Source: Nocardioides ginsengisegetis (GTDB lineage: Bacteria > Actinomycetota > Actinomycetes > Propionibacteriales > Nocardioidaceae). Taken from it: a stretch of 64,000 nucleotides of DNA. The stretch lies in contig NZ_JACGXA010000001.1 of NCBI RefSeq assembly GCF_014138045.1, forward strand, positions 1,113,501 through 1,177,500. Reading direction: 5' to 3'. The notes under the pieces were generated by a model that saw nothing but the letters and a program-made list of their open reading frames with translations, ran no database searches and was not told where the DNA came from. Both the position numbers and the translations under genes were made by a program. Of this stretch, positions 16,601 to 24,485 are shown in pieces (the stretch's first letter is position 1; each line of letters starts with the position of its first letter).

Positions 16601-17268
16601 TCGTCGAGTCCGGCTCCTGGCGCGACGACCAGGACCTCGCCGAGGTCTACACGGCGTGGGGCGGCTTCGCCTACGGGCGGGACCTCGACGGGGCCCCGGC
16701 GGCCGACGACATGCGCGCGAACTACCGGCGGATCAAGGTGGCGGCCAAGAACGTCGACACCCGCGAGCACGACATCGCCGACAGCGACGACTACTTCCAG
16801 TACCACGGCGGCATGGTCGCCACCGTCCGCGCGCTGACCGGCTCCGACCCGCAGGCCTACGTCGGGGACTCGACCACGCCCGACGCCGTCCGGACCCGCA
16901 CCCTCCAGGAGGAGACGAACCGCGTCTTCCGCGCCCGCGTGGTCAACCCGCGCTGGATCGGGGCGATGCAGCGGCACGGCTACAAGGGCGCCTTCGAGCT
17001 CGCCGCGACCGTCGACTACCTCTTCGGCTTCGACGCCACGACGGGCGTGGTGCACGACTGGATGTACGACACCCTCGCGAAGGAGTACGTCCTCGACGAG
17101 ACCAACCAGGCGTTCATGCGGCAGTCGAACCCGTGGGCGCTGCGCGGCATCGTCGAGAAGCTGCACGAGGCGGCCGACCGCGGGCTGTGGGAGTCGCCGG
17201 ACCCGGGCGTGCTCGCGGACATGCAGCGGGTCTACCTCGACCTCGAGGGCGAGCTGGAGGACCGATGA
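13654..17268 (+). CDS. cobN: cobaltochelatase subunit CobN
   Basis: Large subunit (1204 residues) of the ATP-dependent aerobic cobaltochelatase, which inserts Co2+ into hydrogenobyrinate a,c-diamide. The family signature [19 protein letters not shown], followed by [28 protein letters not shown], lies in the middle of the protein. The usual CobS/CobT partners are absent; the fused ChlI/ChlD protein at 28-30 kb probably supplies the AAA and VWA functions. AGGAGG precedes the ATG at good spacing, right behind a cobalamin riboswitch. Residues 148-155 and 715-722 are encoded by dispersed 24-bp repeats placed in linkers. The stop overlaps the cobF start. Confidence 0.96.
   Translation: [1204 protein letters not shown]
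14094..14117 (+). repeat. dispersed 24-bp repeat, copy 4 (in cobN)
   Basis: The first two-thirds match the consensus and the last third has diverged (ends GAGCGG). It encodes VSASSTSG from residue 148, between two domains of CobN. Confidence 0.7.
15795..15818 (+). repeat. dispersed 24-bp repeat, copy 5 (in cobN)
   Basis: In-frame, sense-oriented copy encoding VSTGSTTE from residue 715 in a charged linker before a helical segment. Confidence 0.8.
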
Positions 17269-17984
17269 CGCGGCTGTTCGTCATCGGGGTCGGCATGGGC
17301 CCGCAGCACGTCACGCGCGAGGGAGCCGAGGCCCTGCGGTCGGTGGACGTCGTCCTGGCGTTCCGGAAGTCGGAGGACGATCCCCTGCTCGAGGCGCGCG
17401 CGGCGATCTGCCGGGAGTACGGCAATCCGCCGGTCGTCGTGGTCGCGGACCCGCCCCGTGACCGCGCGGACCCGGAGGACTACCCGGCCGCCGTGCGCGA
17501 CTGGCACGCGGCTCGGGTCGCCGCCTGCCGCGCGGCGCTCACGGAGCACCCCGGCGACGTCGCGATGCTCGTGTGGGGCGACCCGGCGCTCTACGACTCC
17601 ACCTTGCGGCTGGCCGCTGAGCTGCCCGTGGAGGTCGCCGTGGTCCCCGGCATCAGCGCGCCGCAGCTGCTCGCGGCCCGGCACGGCATCGTCCTGCACG
17701 AGGTCGGCGGCCCGCTGCACGTGACCACCGGCCGCCGGCTCCGCGAGGCGGTCGAGCAGGGCCAGGACAACATCGTCGTCATGCTCAACCGGGCCCTCGA
17801 GCTCGACGGCCTCGAGGACTGGTCGATCTGGTGGGGCGCCAACCTCGGCACGCCGCACGAGGCGCTGGTGGCGGGACGCGTCGGCGACGTGCTCCCCGCG
17901 ATCGAGGAGGCCCGGACTCGCGTCAAGGACGCCGCCGGCTGGGTCATGGACATCCACCTCCTGCGGCGGGAGGCCAGCGGGTGA
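17265..17984 (+). CDS. cobF: precorrin-6A synthase (deacetylating)
   Basis: Tetrapyrrole methyltransferase of 239 residues that methylates C1 of precorrin-5 and releases the extruded acetyl group, giving precorrin-6A. The TP-methylase start [19 protein letters not shown] and the mid motif [16 protein letters not shown]...VVPGISAPQ are visible, and the CobF-type ending [11 protein letters not shown] is present. It starts within the cobN stop (ATGA) and its stop overlaps cobQ (GTGA). CobF is restricted to the aerobic pathway, so it dates the whole island as O2-dependent. Confidence 0.93.
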
Positions 17985-19411
17985 GCGGGATCCTCGTCGC
18001 CGGCACCACGTCCGACGCAGGCAAGAGCATCGTCACGACCGGGCTGTGCCGGGCGTTCGCGCGCCGGGGCGTGCGGGTCGCGCCGTTCAAGGCGCAGAAC
18101 ATGTCCAACAACTCGATGGTGACCGCGGGTCATGCGGGGGGTGCCGAGATCGGCCGCGCCCAGTGGGTGCAGGCGCTCGCCGCCCGGGCCGAGCCCGAGG
18201 CCGCGATGAACCCGGTCCTGCTCAAGCCCGGCAGCGACCGGCGCTCGCACGTCGTCGTGATGGGCCGGCCCGCCGGCGAGGTGTCCGCCCGCGACTTCGT
18301 CGACGGGCGCCGTCACCTGGCGCGTGCGGCGTACGACGCCTTCGACGACCTTTCGTCCCGCTACGACGTCGTCGTGGCCGAAGGCGCGGGGAGCCCGGCC
18401 GAGATCAACCTGCGGTCCAGCGACTACGTCAACATGGGGCTGGCCCGCCATGCCGGGCTGGCGACCGTCGTGGTCGGCGACATCGACCGCGGCGGGGTGT
18501 TCGCGGCGATGTTCGGCACGGTCGCGCTGCTCGAGCCGGCCGACCAGGCGCTGGTCGCGGGCTTCGTGGTCAACAAGTTCCGCGGCGACGTCTCGCTGCT
18601 GACGCCGGGGCTCGACGAGCTCACGTCGCTGACGGGTCGGCCCGTCCACGGCGTGCTGCCGTGGCACCCCGGCCTGTGGCTGGACAGCGAGGACGCGCTC
18701 GACCTCGACGGCCGCCGGTCCTCGCCGGACCCCGCCGTCCGCCGCGTCGCGGTGGTGCGGCTGCCCCGGATCAGCAACTTCACCGACGTCGACGCGCTCG
18801 GGCTCGAGCCGGGCCTCGACGTGGTCTTCGTGTCCGACCCGCGCGGGCTCTCCGACGCCGACCTCGTGGTGCTGCCCGGGACGCGCGCGACGATCGCCGA
18901 CCTGGCCTGGCTGCGCTCGCGCGGCCTCGACCGGGCGATCACGGAGCACGCCGCGGCCGGGCGCCCGGTGCTCGGGATCTGCGGCGGCTGCCAGATGCTG
19001 GGCCGGACGATCGCGGACCCGGCCGGGGTCGAGGGCGAGGCGGGGGCCGAGGTCGAGGGGCTCGGGCTGCTGGAGCTCCGGACCGAGTTCACACCCGAGA
19101 AGGTGCTGCGGCTGCACGGGTCCGCGGGCTACGAGATCCACCACGGCCGGGTCACTGGTGAGCACCGGGCCGGCGGGGTGCTCGGCACGATGGTGCACGG
19201 CAGCCTCGAGGACGACGCCACCCGCGCGGCGTTCCTCGCCGACGCGCTCGGCGTGGCCTCGGCCGCGTCGTTCCCGGCTGCCCGCGAGCGCCGGCTCGAC
19301 CTGCTCGGCGACCTCGTCGAGGAGCACCTCGACGTCGACGCGCTCCTCTCCCTGGCCCGGTCCGGTGCCCCGGCCGGGCTGCCGGTGCTGCCGCCCGGGG
19401 CGTCGCGATGA
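17981..19411 (+). CDS. cobQ: cobyric acid synthase
   Basis: Glutamine-dependent amidase of 476 residues that amidates side chains b, d, e and g of adenosylcobyrinate a,c-diamide. The N-terminal P-loop-like domain starts GTTSDAGKS (8-16) and carries the CobQ signature [13 protein letters not shown]. The C-terminal class I glutamine amidotransferase domain has its nucleophile C334 in [11 protein letters not shown] and a late HGSLEDD. The GTG start overlaps the cobF stop and the stop overlaps cobK. Confidence 0.96.
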   Translation: MSGILVAGTTSDAGKSIVTTGLCRAFARRGVRVAPFKAQNMSNNSMVTAGHAGGAEIGRAQWVQALAARAEPEAAMNPVLLKPGSDRRSHVVVMGRPAGEVSARDFVDGRRHLARAAYDAFDDLSSRYDVVVAEGAGSPAEINLRSSDYVNMGLARHAGLATVVVGDIDRGGVFAAMFGTVALLEPADQALVAGFVVNKFRGDVSLLTPGLDELTSLTGRPVHGVLPWHPGLWLDSEDALDLDGRRSSPDPAVRRVAVVRLPRISNFTDVDALGLEPGLDVVFVSDPRGLSDADLVVLPGTRATIADLAWLRSRGLDRAITEHAAAGRPVLGICGGCQMLGRTIADPAGVEGEAGAEVEGLGLLELRTEFTPEKVLRLHGSAGYEIHHGRVTGEHRAGGVLGTMVHGSLEDDATRAAFLADALGVASAASFPAARERRLDLLGDLVEEHLDVDALLSLARSGAPAGLPVLPPGASR

Positions 19412-20145
19412 GGGTGCTGCTGCTCGGCGGGACCGCCGAGGCGCGCGAGCTCGCGGCCCGGCTCGTGACCGACGGCGTCGACGTCGTGTCCTCCCTGGCC
19501 GGCCGGGTCGCGCGGCCGCGGCTGCCGATCGGCGAGGTGCGCATCGGCGGCTTCGGTGGTGCCTCCGGCCTCCGCGAGCACCTGCTCGCCGAGGCGTACG
19601 ACGCGGTCGTCGACGCCACGCACCCCTTCGCTGCCCGGATCTCGGCGCACGCGGCGTCGGCGTGCGCGGGGGCCGGCGCCCCGCTGCTGCGGCTGCAACG
19701 GCCGGGCTGGTCACGTACGCCGGAAGCCGTGGGCTGGCACTGGGTCGCCACCCACGACGAGGCGGCCGCGGCCGCGGCGAGCCTGGGCGACCGGCCGTTC
19801 CTGACCGTCGGGCGCCAGCAGCTGGGGGCGTTCGTCGGTCCGCTCGGCGAGCACCCGGCGCTGGTGCGCGTCGTCGACGAGCCGGACGTCGTCGTGCCGC
19901 TGGCCTGGCGGGTGCTGCTCGACCGCGGCCCCTACGCGCTGGGCGCCGAGCTCGCCACGATGCGCGAGCACGGCACCGACGTGCTCGTCACCAAGGACTC
20001 CGGGGGCGACCACACGTGGCCCAAGCTGGCGGCCGCGGCCGCCCTGGACGTCCCGGTCGTGGTGGTCCGCCGACCGGCGGCGCCCGCCGGGGTCGGGACG
20101 GTCAGCGACGTCGCCGAGGCCGCCGCGTGGATCGCGTCGCGATGA
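19408..20145 (+). CDS. cobK: precorrin-6A reductase
   Basis: NADPH-dependent reductase of 245 residues that converts precorrin-6A to precorrin-6B. The N-terminus [14 protein letters not shown] and the [11 protein letters not shown] motif are family hallmarks, and the C-terminal LVTKDSGG is conserved. It is the last gene of the riboswitch-controlled cobN unit. Its last 44 bp overlap the 3' end of the convergent cobD. Confidence 0.94.
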   Translation: MRVLLLGGTAEARELAARLVTDGVDVVSSLAGRVARPRLPIGEVRIGGFGGASGLREHLLAEAYDAVVDATHPFAARISAHAASACAGAGAPLLRLQRPGWSRTPEAVGWHWVATHDEAAAAAASLGDRPFLTVGRQQLGAFVGPLGEHPALVRVVDEPDVVVPLAWRVLLDRGPYALGAELATMREHGTDVLVTKDSGGDHTWPKLAAAAALDVPVVVVRRPAAPAGVGTVSDVAEAAAWIASR

Positions 20146-21034
20146 GCGCCGAGACGGCCACCGCCGCGACGCCGACGCGGCGGGCCAGCGTCCGGGCCCG
20201 GGTGATGTCGTGACCCGCGGCCGGGCGGCCGCTGCCGAGGACGTGGCGGTCCTCGACCCGGGTGCCGTAGACGTTGACGCCGCCGAGCCGGATGCCGAGC
20301 GCGCCCGCGAAGGAGGCCTCGACCGGTCCGGCGTTGGGGCTCGGGTGGCCGCCGGCGTCGCGACGCCAGGTCCCGATCGCCTCCGCCGCCGATCCGCCGA
20401 CGGTCGGTGCCAGGGCCGCGGCCAGCAGCGCCGTCAGCCGCGCACCCGGCAGGTTGAGCGCGTCGTCCAGCCGGGCGGCCGCCCAGCCATACCGCTCGTA
20501 CCGCTCGTTGCGGTGGCCCACCATCGCGTCGAGCGTGTTGGCCGCCCGATAGGCGAGCAGTCCCGGGACGCCGGCGACCGCGCCCAGCACGAGCGGCGCG
20601 ACGACCGCGTCGGAGGTGTTCTCCGCGAGCGACTCGATCGCGGCCCGGGCCACCCCGGCCTCGTCGAGGACGCTCGTGTCCCGGCCGACCAGCCGGGCCA
20701 CCTGCACCCGCGCGTCGGCCAGGCGGTCCTGCGCGAGCAACCGGCCGACGGCGCCCGCCTCGCGGTCCAGCGAGGTCCCACCGAGGACCGCCCACGTGGC
20801 GACGGCGGTGCCGAGGACGCTCGGTCCTCGCTCGGCGAGCGCTCCCAGCGCCGCGGCCCCGCCCACCAGCACGGCCACGTGCGCGACGCCTGCCGTCCGA
20901 CGGTCGACGTACGAGAGGTGCTCGAGGGCCGTGGCGACGCGTCCGAAGCCGGCGACCGGGTGCCAACGGGCGGGGTCGCCCAGAACGCGGTCGGCGGTGA
21001 ACCCGAGCAGCAGCCCTGCTGCGCGGCCGCTCAT
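20102..21034 (-). CDS. cobD: adenosylcobinamide-phosphate synthase (CobD/CbiB)
   Basis: Integral membrane protein of 310 residues that attaches the aminopropanol linker to adenosylcobyric acid. Family motifs: GFTADRVLGDPARWHPVAGFGR at the start, LAENTSDAVVAPL in the middle, then YRAANTLDAMVGHRNERYERYGWAAARLDD and PSPNAGPVEASFAGALGIRLGG. Several hydrophobic segments lie between. The C-terminus ends in an Arg-rich run (TRRPRRRR) that falls in the overlap with cobK. Its start lies 11 bp from the divergent cobU start. Confidence 0.93.
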   Translation of the reverse strand: MSGRAAGLLLGFTADRVLGDPARWHPVAGFGRVATALEHLSYVDRRTAGVAHVAVLVGGAAALGALAERGPSVLGTAVATWAVLGGTSLDREAGAVGRLLAQDRLADARVQVARLVGRDTSVLDEAGVARAAIESLAENTSDAVVAPLVLGAVAGVPGLLAYRAANTLDAMVGHRNERYERYGWAAARLDDALNLPGARLTALLAAALAPTVGGSAAEAIGTWRRDAGGHPSPNAGPVEASFAGALGIRLGGVNVYGTRVEDRHVLGSGRPAAGHDITRARTLARRVGVAAVAVSALIATRSTRRPRRRR

Positions 21035-21045
21035 GGGAGGTCCCG

Positions 21046-21570
21046 ATGAAGGCGTTGGTGACCGGGGGAGTGCGGTCGGGGAAGTCGGCCCACGCGGAGG
21101 TGCTGCTCGCCGGCCACCCGGACGTCACGTACGTCGCGCCGGGCCCGATCGGCAAGGACGACCCGGACTGGGCCGCGCGGGTCGCGGCCCACCGGGCCCG
21201 CCGCCCGTCGACGTGGACGACCGTGGAGACCCGCGACCTCGCGAGTGCCGTGCGGGAGGCGACGGGTTCGGTGCTCGTCGACTGCCTGGGCACCTGGGTG
21301 ACCGGTGTGCTGGACGAGGAGGGGGCGTGGGAGGCGACGTCGGAGGAAGCGCGTGCCCTGGTCGCGCGCCGGACCGACGACCTCGTCGCCGCCCTCGCGG
21401 CGACCGACCGCACCGTCGTGCTGGTGACCAACGAGGTGGGCATGGGGGTGGTGCCCGCGCACCGGTCCGGGCGGCTGTTCCGCGACCTGCTCGGGACGGC
21501 AAACCAGCGCGTGGCCGCGGCCTGCGACGACGTGCTGCTCGTGGTGTCCGGGCGCGTGCTGCGCCTCTGA
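21046..21570 (+). CDS. cobU: adenosylcobinamide kinase / adenosylcobinamide-phosphate guanylyltransferase
   Basis: Bifunctional enzyme of 174 residues that phosphorylates adenosylcobinamide and then transfers GMP, preparing nucleotide-loop attachment. Walker A is GGVRSGKS (7-14), the Walker B-like segment is VLVDCLGTWVTGVL, and VLVTNEVGMGVVPAHRSGRLFRDLLGTANQRVA is the family hallmark. It is a single gene with a GGGAGG site close to its ATG. No riboswitch precedes it. Confidence 0.95.
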   Translation: MKALVTGGVRSGKSAHAEVLLAGHPDVTYVAPGPIGKDDPDWAARVAAHRARRPSTWTTVETRDLASAVREATGSVLVDCLGTWVTGVLDEEGAWEATSEEARALVARRTDDLVAALAATDRTVVLVTNEVGMGVVPAHRSGRLFRDLLGTANQRVAAACDDVLLVVSGRVLRL

Positions 21571-21575
21571 CCCGC

Positions 21576-22319
21576 TCACGCGGCGACCACCAGCAACGTC
21601 GCCAGCGCGAGCTCGATCGCCGCGCCGAACACGTCGCCGGTCACCCCGCCGAAGCGTCGGACCGTGCGGCGCACGAGGGCCACCACGACCACGGCGGCCA
21701 GGGCGACGGCGACCACGCCGCGCAGCGGCACCGGTGCGACGAGCCCGGCCACCGACGCGGCCACGATCCAGACGGTGACCGTGGCGGCCCGTGGCACCGT
21801 CCCGGTGTACGACGACCCGAGCCCGTCGGTCCGCGCGCCCGGGACGCCCCGCGCGCACGTGATCGCCAGCGCGCAGCGGGACAGGCAGACGAGCACGCCC
21901 GCGAGGACGACCCCGCGCAGGGAGCCGAAGAGCGTGCCGAGGGCGAGTGCCTGGGCGCCGAGGGTCACGACAACCGCGACGACGCCGGCCGGCCCGGCGG
22001 TGCCGGACTTCATGACCGCGAGCGAGCGCTTCACGTCGTAGGACGCGGTGAGCCCGTCGGCGGTGTCCGAGAGGCCGTCGAGGTGCAGCGCGCGGCTGCC
22101 CGCGGCGAGCGCGCCGACGGCCACGAACCCCAAGGGGGACAGGGGAATCCCGAGCTCCCGGCCGGCGAGGCCGATGCCTGCGACGAGGAGCCCGAGCGGG
22201 AGGGCCGCGAGCGGGGCGAGCAGCATCGCCGACCGTGCGACAGCCGGGGTGACCGCGCGCGGGGCGGCGACCGGCACCGCGGTCAGGGTGCCGGTCGCCA
22301 GCCGCCAGGCGTCACGCAC
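21576..22319 (-). CDS. cobS: adenosylcobinamide-GDP ribazoletransferase (cobalamin synthase)
   Basis: Membrane enzyme of 247 residues that joins adenosylcobinamide-GDP to alpha-ribazole. The start FLTAVPV-like segment (LATGTLTAVPVAAP), the active-site region ALHLDGLSDTADGL with its Asp residues, and SRCALAITCA plus GGVTGDVFGA near the end are typical, within about six hydrophobic segments. It is the last gene of the cbtB-cbtA-cobT-cobS unit, 3 bp after cobT. Confidence 0.94.
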   Translation of the reverse strand: MRDAWRLATGTLTAVPVAAPRAVTPAVARSAMLLAPLAALPLGLLVAGIGLAGRELGIPLSPLGFVAVGALAAGSRALHLDGLSDTADGLTASYDVKRSLAVMKSGTAGPAGVVAVVVTLGAQALALGTLFGSLRGVVLAGVLVCLSRCALAITCARGVPGARTDGLGSSYTGTVPRAATVTVWIVAASVAGLVAPVPLRGVVAVALAAVVVVALVRRTVRRFGGVTGDVFGAAIELALATLLVVAA

Positions 22320-22322
22320 GGG

Positions 22323-23363
22323 TCAGGGCGCGATCTCGGCGAGCAGCGCGACGTCGCGGATCAGCGCCACCGCGCTCCGCACCACGGGCACCGCCGCCAC
22401 CGCACCGCTGCCCTCGCCGAGCCGCATGCCGAGGTCCAGCAGCGGCTCGAGACCCATCTTGTCCAGGGCAAGGGACTGGGCCGGCTCGGTCGAGCGGTGC
22501 CCGGCCGCGAACCACGCGACCGCACCCGGCGCCAGCCGGTCGGCCGTCAGCGCGCAGGCCACCGAGATGACGCCGTCGAGCAGGACCGGCACGCCCGCGC
22601 GGGCGGCCGCGACCAAGAAGCCGACGGTCGCGGCGAGGTCGGCGCTGCCGAGCGCCGTCAGCGTCTCGACCGGGTCGTCGACGCGGTCGCCCGCCCTCCG
22701 CAACGCCTGGTCGATGACCTCCTGCTTGCGCCGCAGGCCCTCGTCGTCGACGCCGGTCCCGCGGCCGGTGACCTCGCTGGCGGGCAGCCCCAGCCCGGCC
22801 GCGATCAACGCCGCCGCGGGGGTGGTGTTGCCGATGCCCATGTCGCCGGTCAGCAGGAGCTGGGCCCCGGCCGCGATCTCCTCGTGCGCCACCCGCTCGC
22901 CGGCCGCGAGGGCCGCGCGAGTCTCCTCGGGTGTCAGGGCGTCCTCGAGGTGGATCGCGCCGGAGCCCCGCCGGACCTTGTGGCGTCGTACGTCGTCGGG
23001 CACACCCTCCAGGTCGTCGTCGACGCCGAGGTCGAGCACCCGCACGGCCACGCCGTGCGCGGCCGCCAGCGCGGAGACCCCGGCCCGGCCGGCGACGAAC
23101 GTGCGGACCATGGCGCCGGTGATGGCCGGTGGGTAGGCCGAGACGCCGTGCGCCGCGACGCCGTGGTCGCCGGCGAAGATCACCAGCCGCACGTCGGTCA
23201 GCTCTCGGGGCGGCACGACGCCTTGTGTTGCGGCGACCCAGGCGCCGAGCTCGCCGAGCCGGCCCAGTGCTCCGGGGGGCGTGGCGAGTCCGGCGAGCCG
23301 TGCGTCGGCCTCGGCCCGGACCTGCGGGTCGGGCGGCCCAACCTGTGTCGCAGCGGCGTTCAC
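22323..23363 (-). CDS. cobT: nicotinate-nucleotide-dimethylbenzimidazole phosphoribosyltransferase
   Basis: Enzyme of 346 residues that makes alpha-ribazole phosphate from dimethylbenzimidazole (the BluB product) and nicotinate mononucleotide. Motifs seen: TPPGALGRLGELGAW near the N-terminus, VIFAGDHGVAAHGVSAYP, GDMGIGNTTPAAALI and a final GMRLGEGSGAVAA with the catalytic glutamate. Its start overlaps the cbtA stop by 4 bp. Confidence 0.96.
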   Translation of the reverse strand: MNAAATQVGPPDPQVRAEADARLAGLATPPGALGRLGELGAWVAATQGVVPPRELTDVRLVIFAGDHGVAAHGVSAYPPAITGAMVRTFVAGRAGVSALAAAHGVAVRVLDLGVDDDLEGVPDDVRRHKVRRGSGAIHLEDALTPEETRAALAAGERVAHEEIAAGAQLLLTGDMGIGNTTPAAALIAAGLGLPASEVTGRGTGVDDEGLRRKQEVIDQALRRAGDRVDDPVETLTALGSADLAATVGFLVAAARAGVPVLLDGVISVACALTADRLAPGAVAWFAAGHRSTEPAQSLALDKMGLEPLLDLGMRLGEGSGAVAAVPVVRSAVALIRDVALLAEIAP

Positions 23364-24112
23364 AGGCTCGCCGCCAGCTCGCGCCGGGCGACGGTCGCCG
23401 ACTCACGCCGGTGCAGCCCGCCGACCAGGCCGGTCAGGGCCACCCCCAGCACCGCCCAGAGGGCGGCGTTGGTGACCAGGGAGGCGCGGCGGAAGTACCA
23501 GAGCGTGTCTGCGGGGAAGTCGCCCACCTCGTTGACCGAGGGCATCACCAGGCCCGTCGCCACCATCAGCGCGAGGTAGGTGACCGTGCCGGCGAGCACC
23601 GCGACGTACGCGCCGCGGGTGGCGTGCAGCAGGTTGCCGAGCGCGATCGAGGCCGCCGCCGCGACGACGGAGACCAGCAGGAACACGAAGAACAGCGTGG
23701 TGCGCTGCCCGATCGTGTCCGGGTCGCCCACGGCGGGCGGGGAGGCGGGGTACTTCAGGAACGGCACCAGGGTCACCGCGACCCAGCCGGCCACCGCGAC
23801 GAGCGCCGTGGACTGGCCGGGGGTGAGCCGCCCGAGCCGGCCGACGACGCCGGCCGAGACGAGACCGACGAGGCCGCCTAGCGCCGTCCCGATGGCGAGG
23901 CTGGCGGTGAGCAGTCCCCAGGTGCGCTGGGTGTCGCGGGAGACGAGCTCGGGCTCGTCGTGGTGGTCCGTCGCGGCGGCCGTGTGGGCCTCCTCGACGT
24001 CGATGGCAGCCTGGACGTGCGGCTCACCGACCGTGAAGGCGACGACGAACGTCGCGATCCCGGCCAGGAGTCCGGCGAGCAGGCCGCGCAGCAGGAACGC
24101 GCGCGGAGTCAT
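23360..24112 (-). CDS. cbtA: cobalt transporter subunit CbtA
   Basis: Membrane protein of 250 residues with about six hydrophobic segments and a hydrophilic loop rich in His, Asp and Glu (VEEAHTAAATDHHDEPE, about 40-56). It matches the CbtA family of predicted B12-regulated cobalt uptake systems, which come as CbtAB pairs. CbtB is encoded 9 bp upstream and the pair is behind a cobalamin riboswitch, which fits cobalt supply for the pathway. Confidence 0.88.
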   Translation of the reverse strand: MTPRAFLLRGLLAGLLAGIATFVVAFTVGEPHVQAAIDVEEAHTAAATDHHDEPELVSRDTQRTWGLLTASLAIGTALGGLVGLVSAGVVGRLGRLTPGQSTALVAVAGWVAVTLVPFLKYPASPPAVGDPDTIGQRTTLFFVFLLVSVVAAAASIALGNLLHATRGAYVAVLAGTVTYLALMVATGLVMPSVNEVGDFPADTLWYFRRASLVTNAALWAVLGVALTGLVGGLHRRESATVARRELAASL

Positions 24113-24121
24113 GGCGTGCGC

Positions 24122-24337
24122 TCAGTGGCAGGGGTAGCCGAGCAGGTGGCGACCGTCGTGCACGAACTCGTGCAGCAGCATCCCGGACGGGATGGAGACC
24201 GCGCCCTGGTCGGCGCTCACGAAGAAGATCGCGAGCAGGCCGAGCAGGCCGAAGAAGAGCGCCCAGGGGGCGATCTGCGCGAGGGGGATCGAGGGGATCT
24301 CGACCGGGGCGAGCGGGGTGGCAGACGTCTGCGACAT
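24122..24337 (-). CDS. cbtB: cobalt transporter subunit CbtB
   Basis: Small protein of 71 residues with one membrane segment (APWALFFGLLGLLAIFFV, about 25-43) and a C-terminal metal-binding tail with four His residues (LHEFVHDGRHLLGYPCH), the hallmark of CbtB. An AGGAGG lies just before the chosen ATG and the riboswitch occupies the sequence directly upstream. The longer open frame runs back through the aptamer and is not credible. Confidence 0.88.
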   Translation of the reverse strand: MSQTSATPLAPVEIPSIPLAQIAPWALFFGLLGLLAIFFVSADQGAVSIPSGMLLHEFVHDGRHLLGYPCH

Positions 24338-24354
24338 GTGTCCTCCTGAAGGGA

Positions 24355-24485
24355 TGAGTGCGTCCCTGGATGAATGGAAGTGGCGGACACTCGGGTCTGA
24401 CTCCAGCTGTCCCAGGTGCTTCAGGAGAGCTGTCACAGTAGCGCGACTGTGCCGGATTCCCACCGGCTTCCTCGTGCCCGCGCGG
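24355..24485 (-). promoter_or_regulatory. cobalamin (B12) riboswitch upstream of cbtB
   Basis: Read on the minus strand the element has GGAAGCCGGTGGGAATCCGG, the B12 box variant CGCTACTGTGA and a later GAGTCAGACC. A short hairpin (AGGGA and TCCCT arms near 24342-24359) lies between the aptamer and the ribosome site of cbtB. It should control cbtB-cbtA-cobT-cobS. Confidence 0.9.

Noticed and set aside
13201..17166. A very long minus-strand open frame opposite cobN
   Set aside because: It is the complement of cobN. Its translation is Arg/Gly/Val-rich with no family motifs, as expected from GC-rich codon bias; cobN has clear domain motifs and a riboswitch.
20616..23579. A plus-strand frame of nearly 1000 codons opposite cobS and cobT
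   Set aside because: Low-complexity shadow of the minus-strand genes, which show intact enzyme motifs. No start region or family match.
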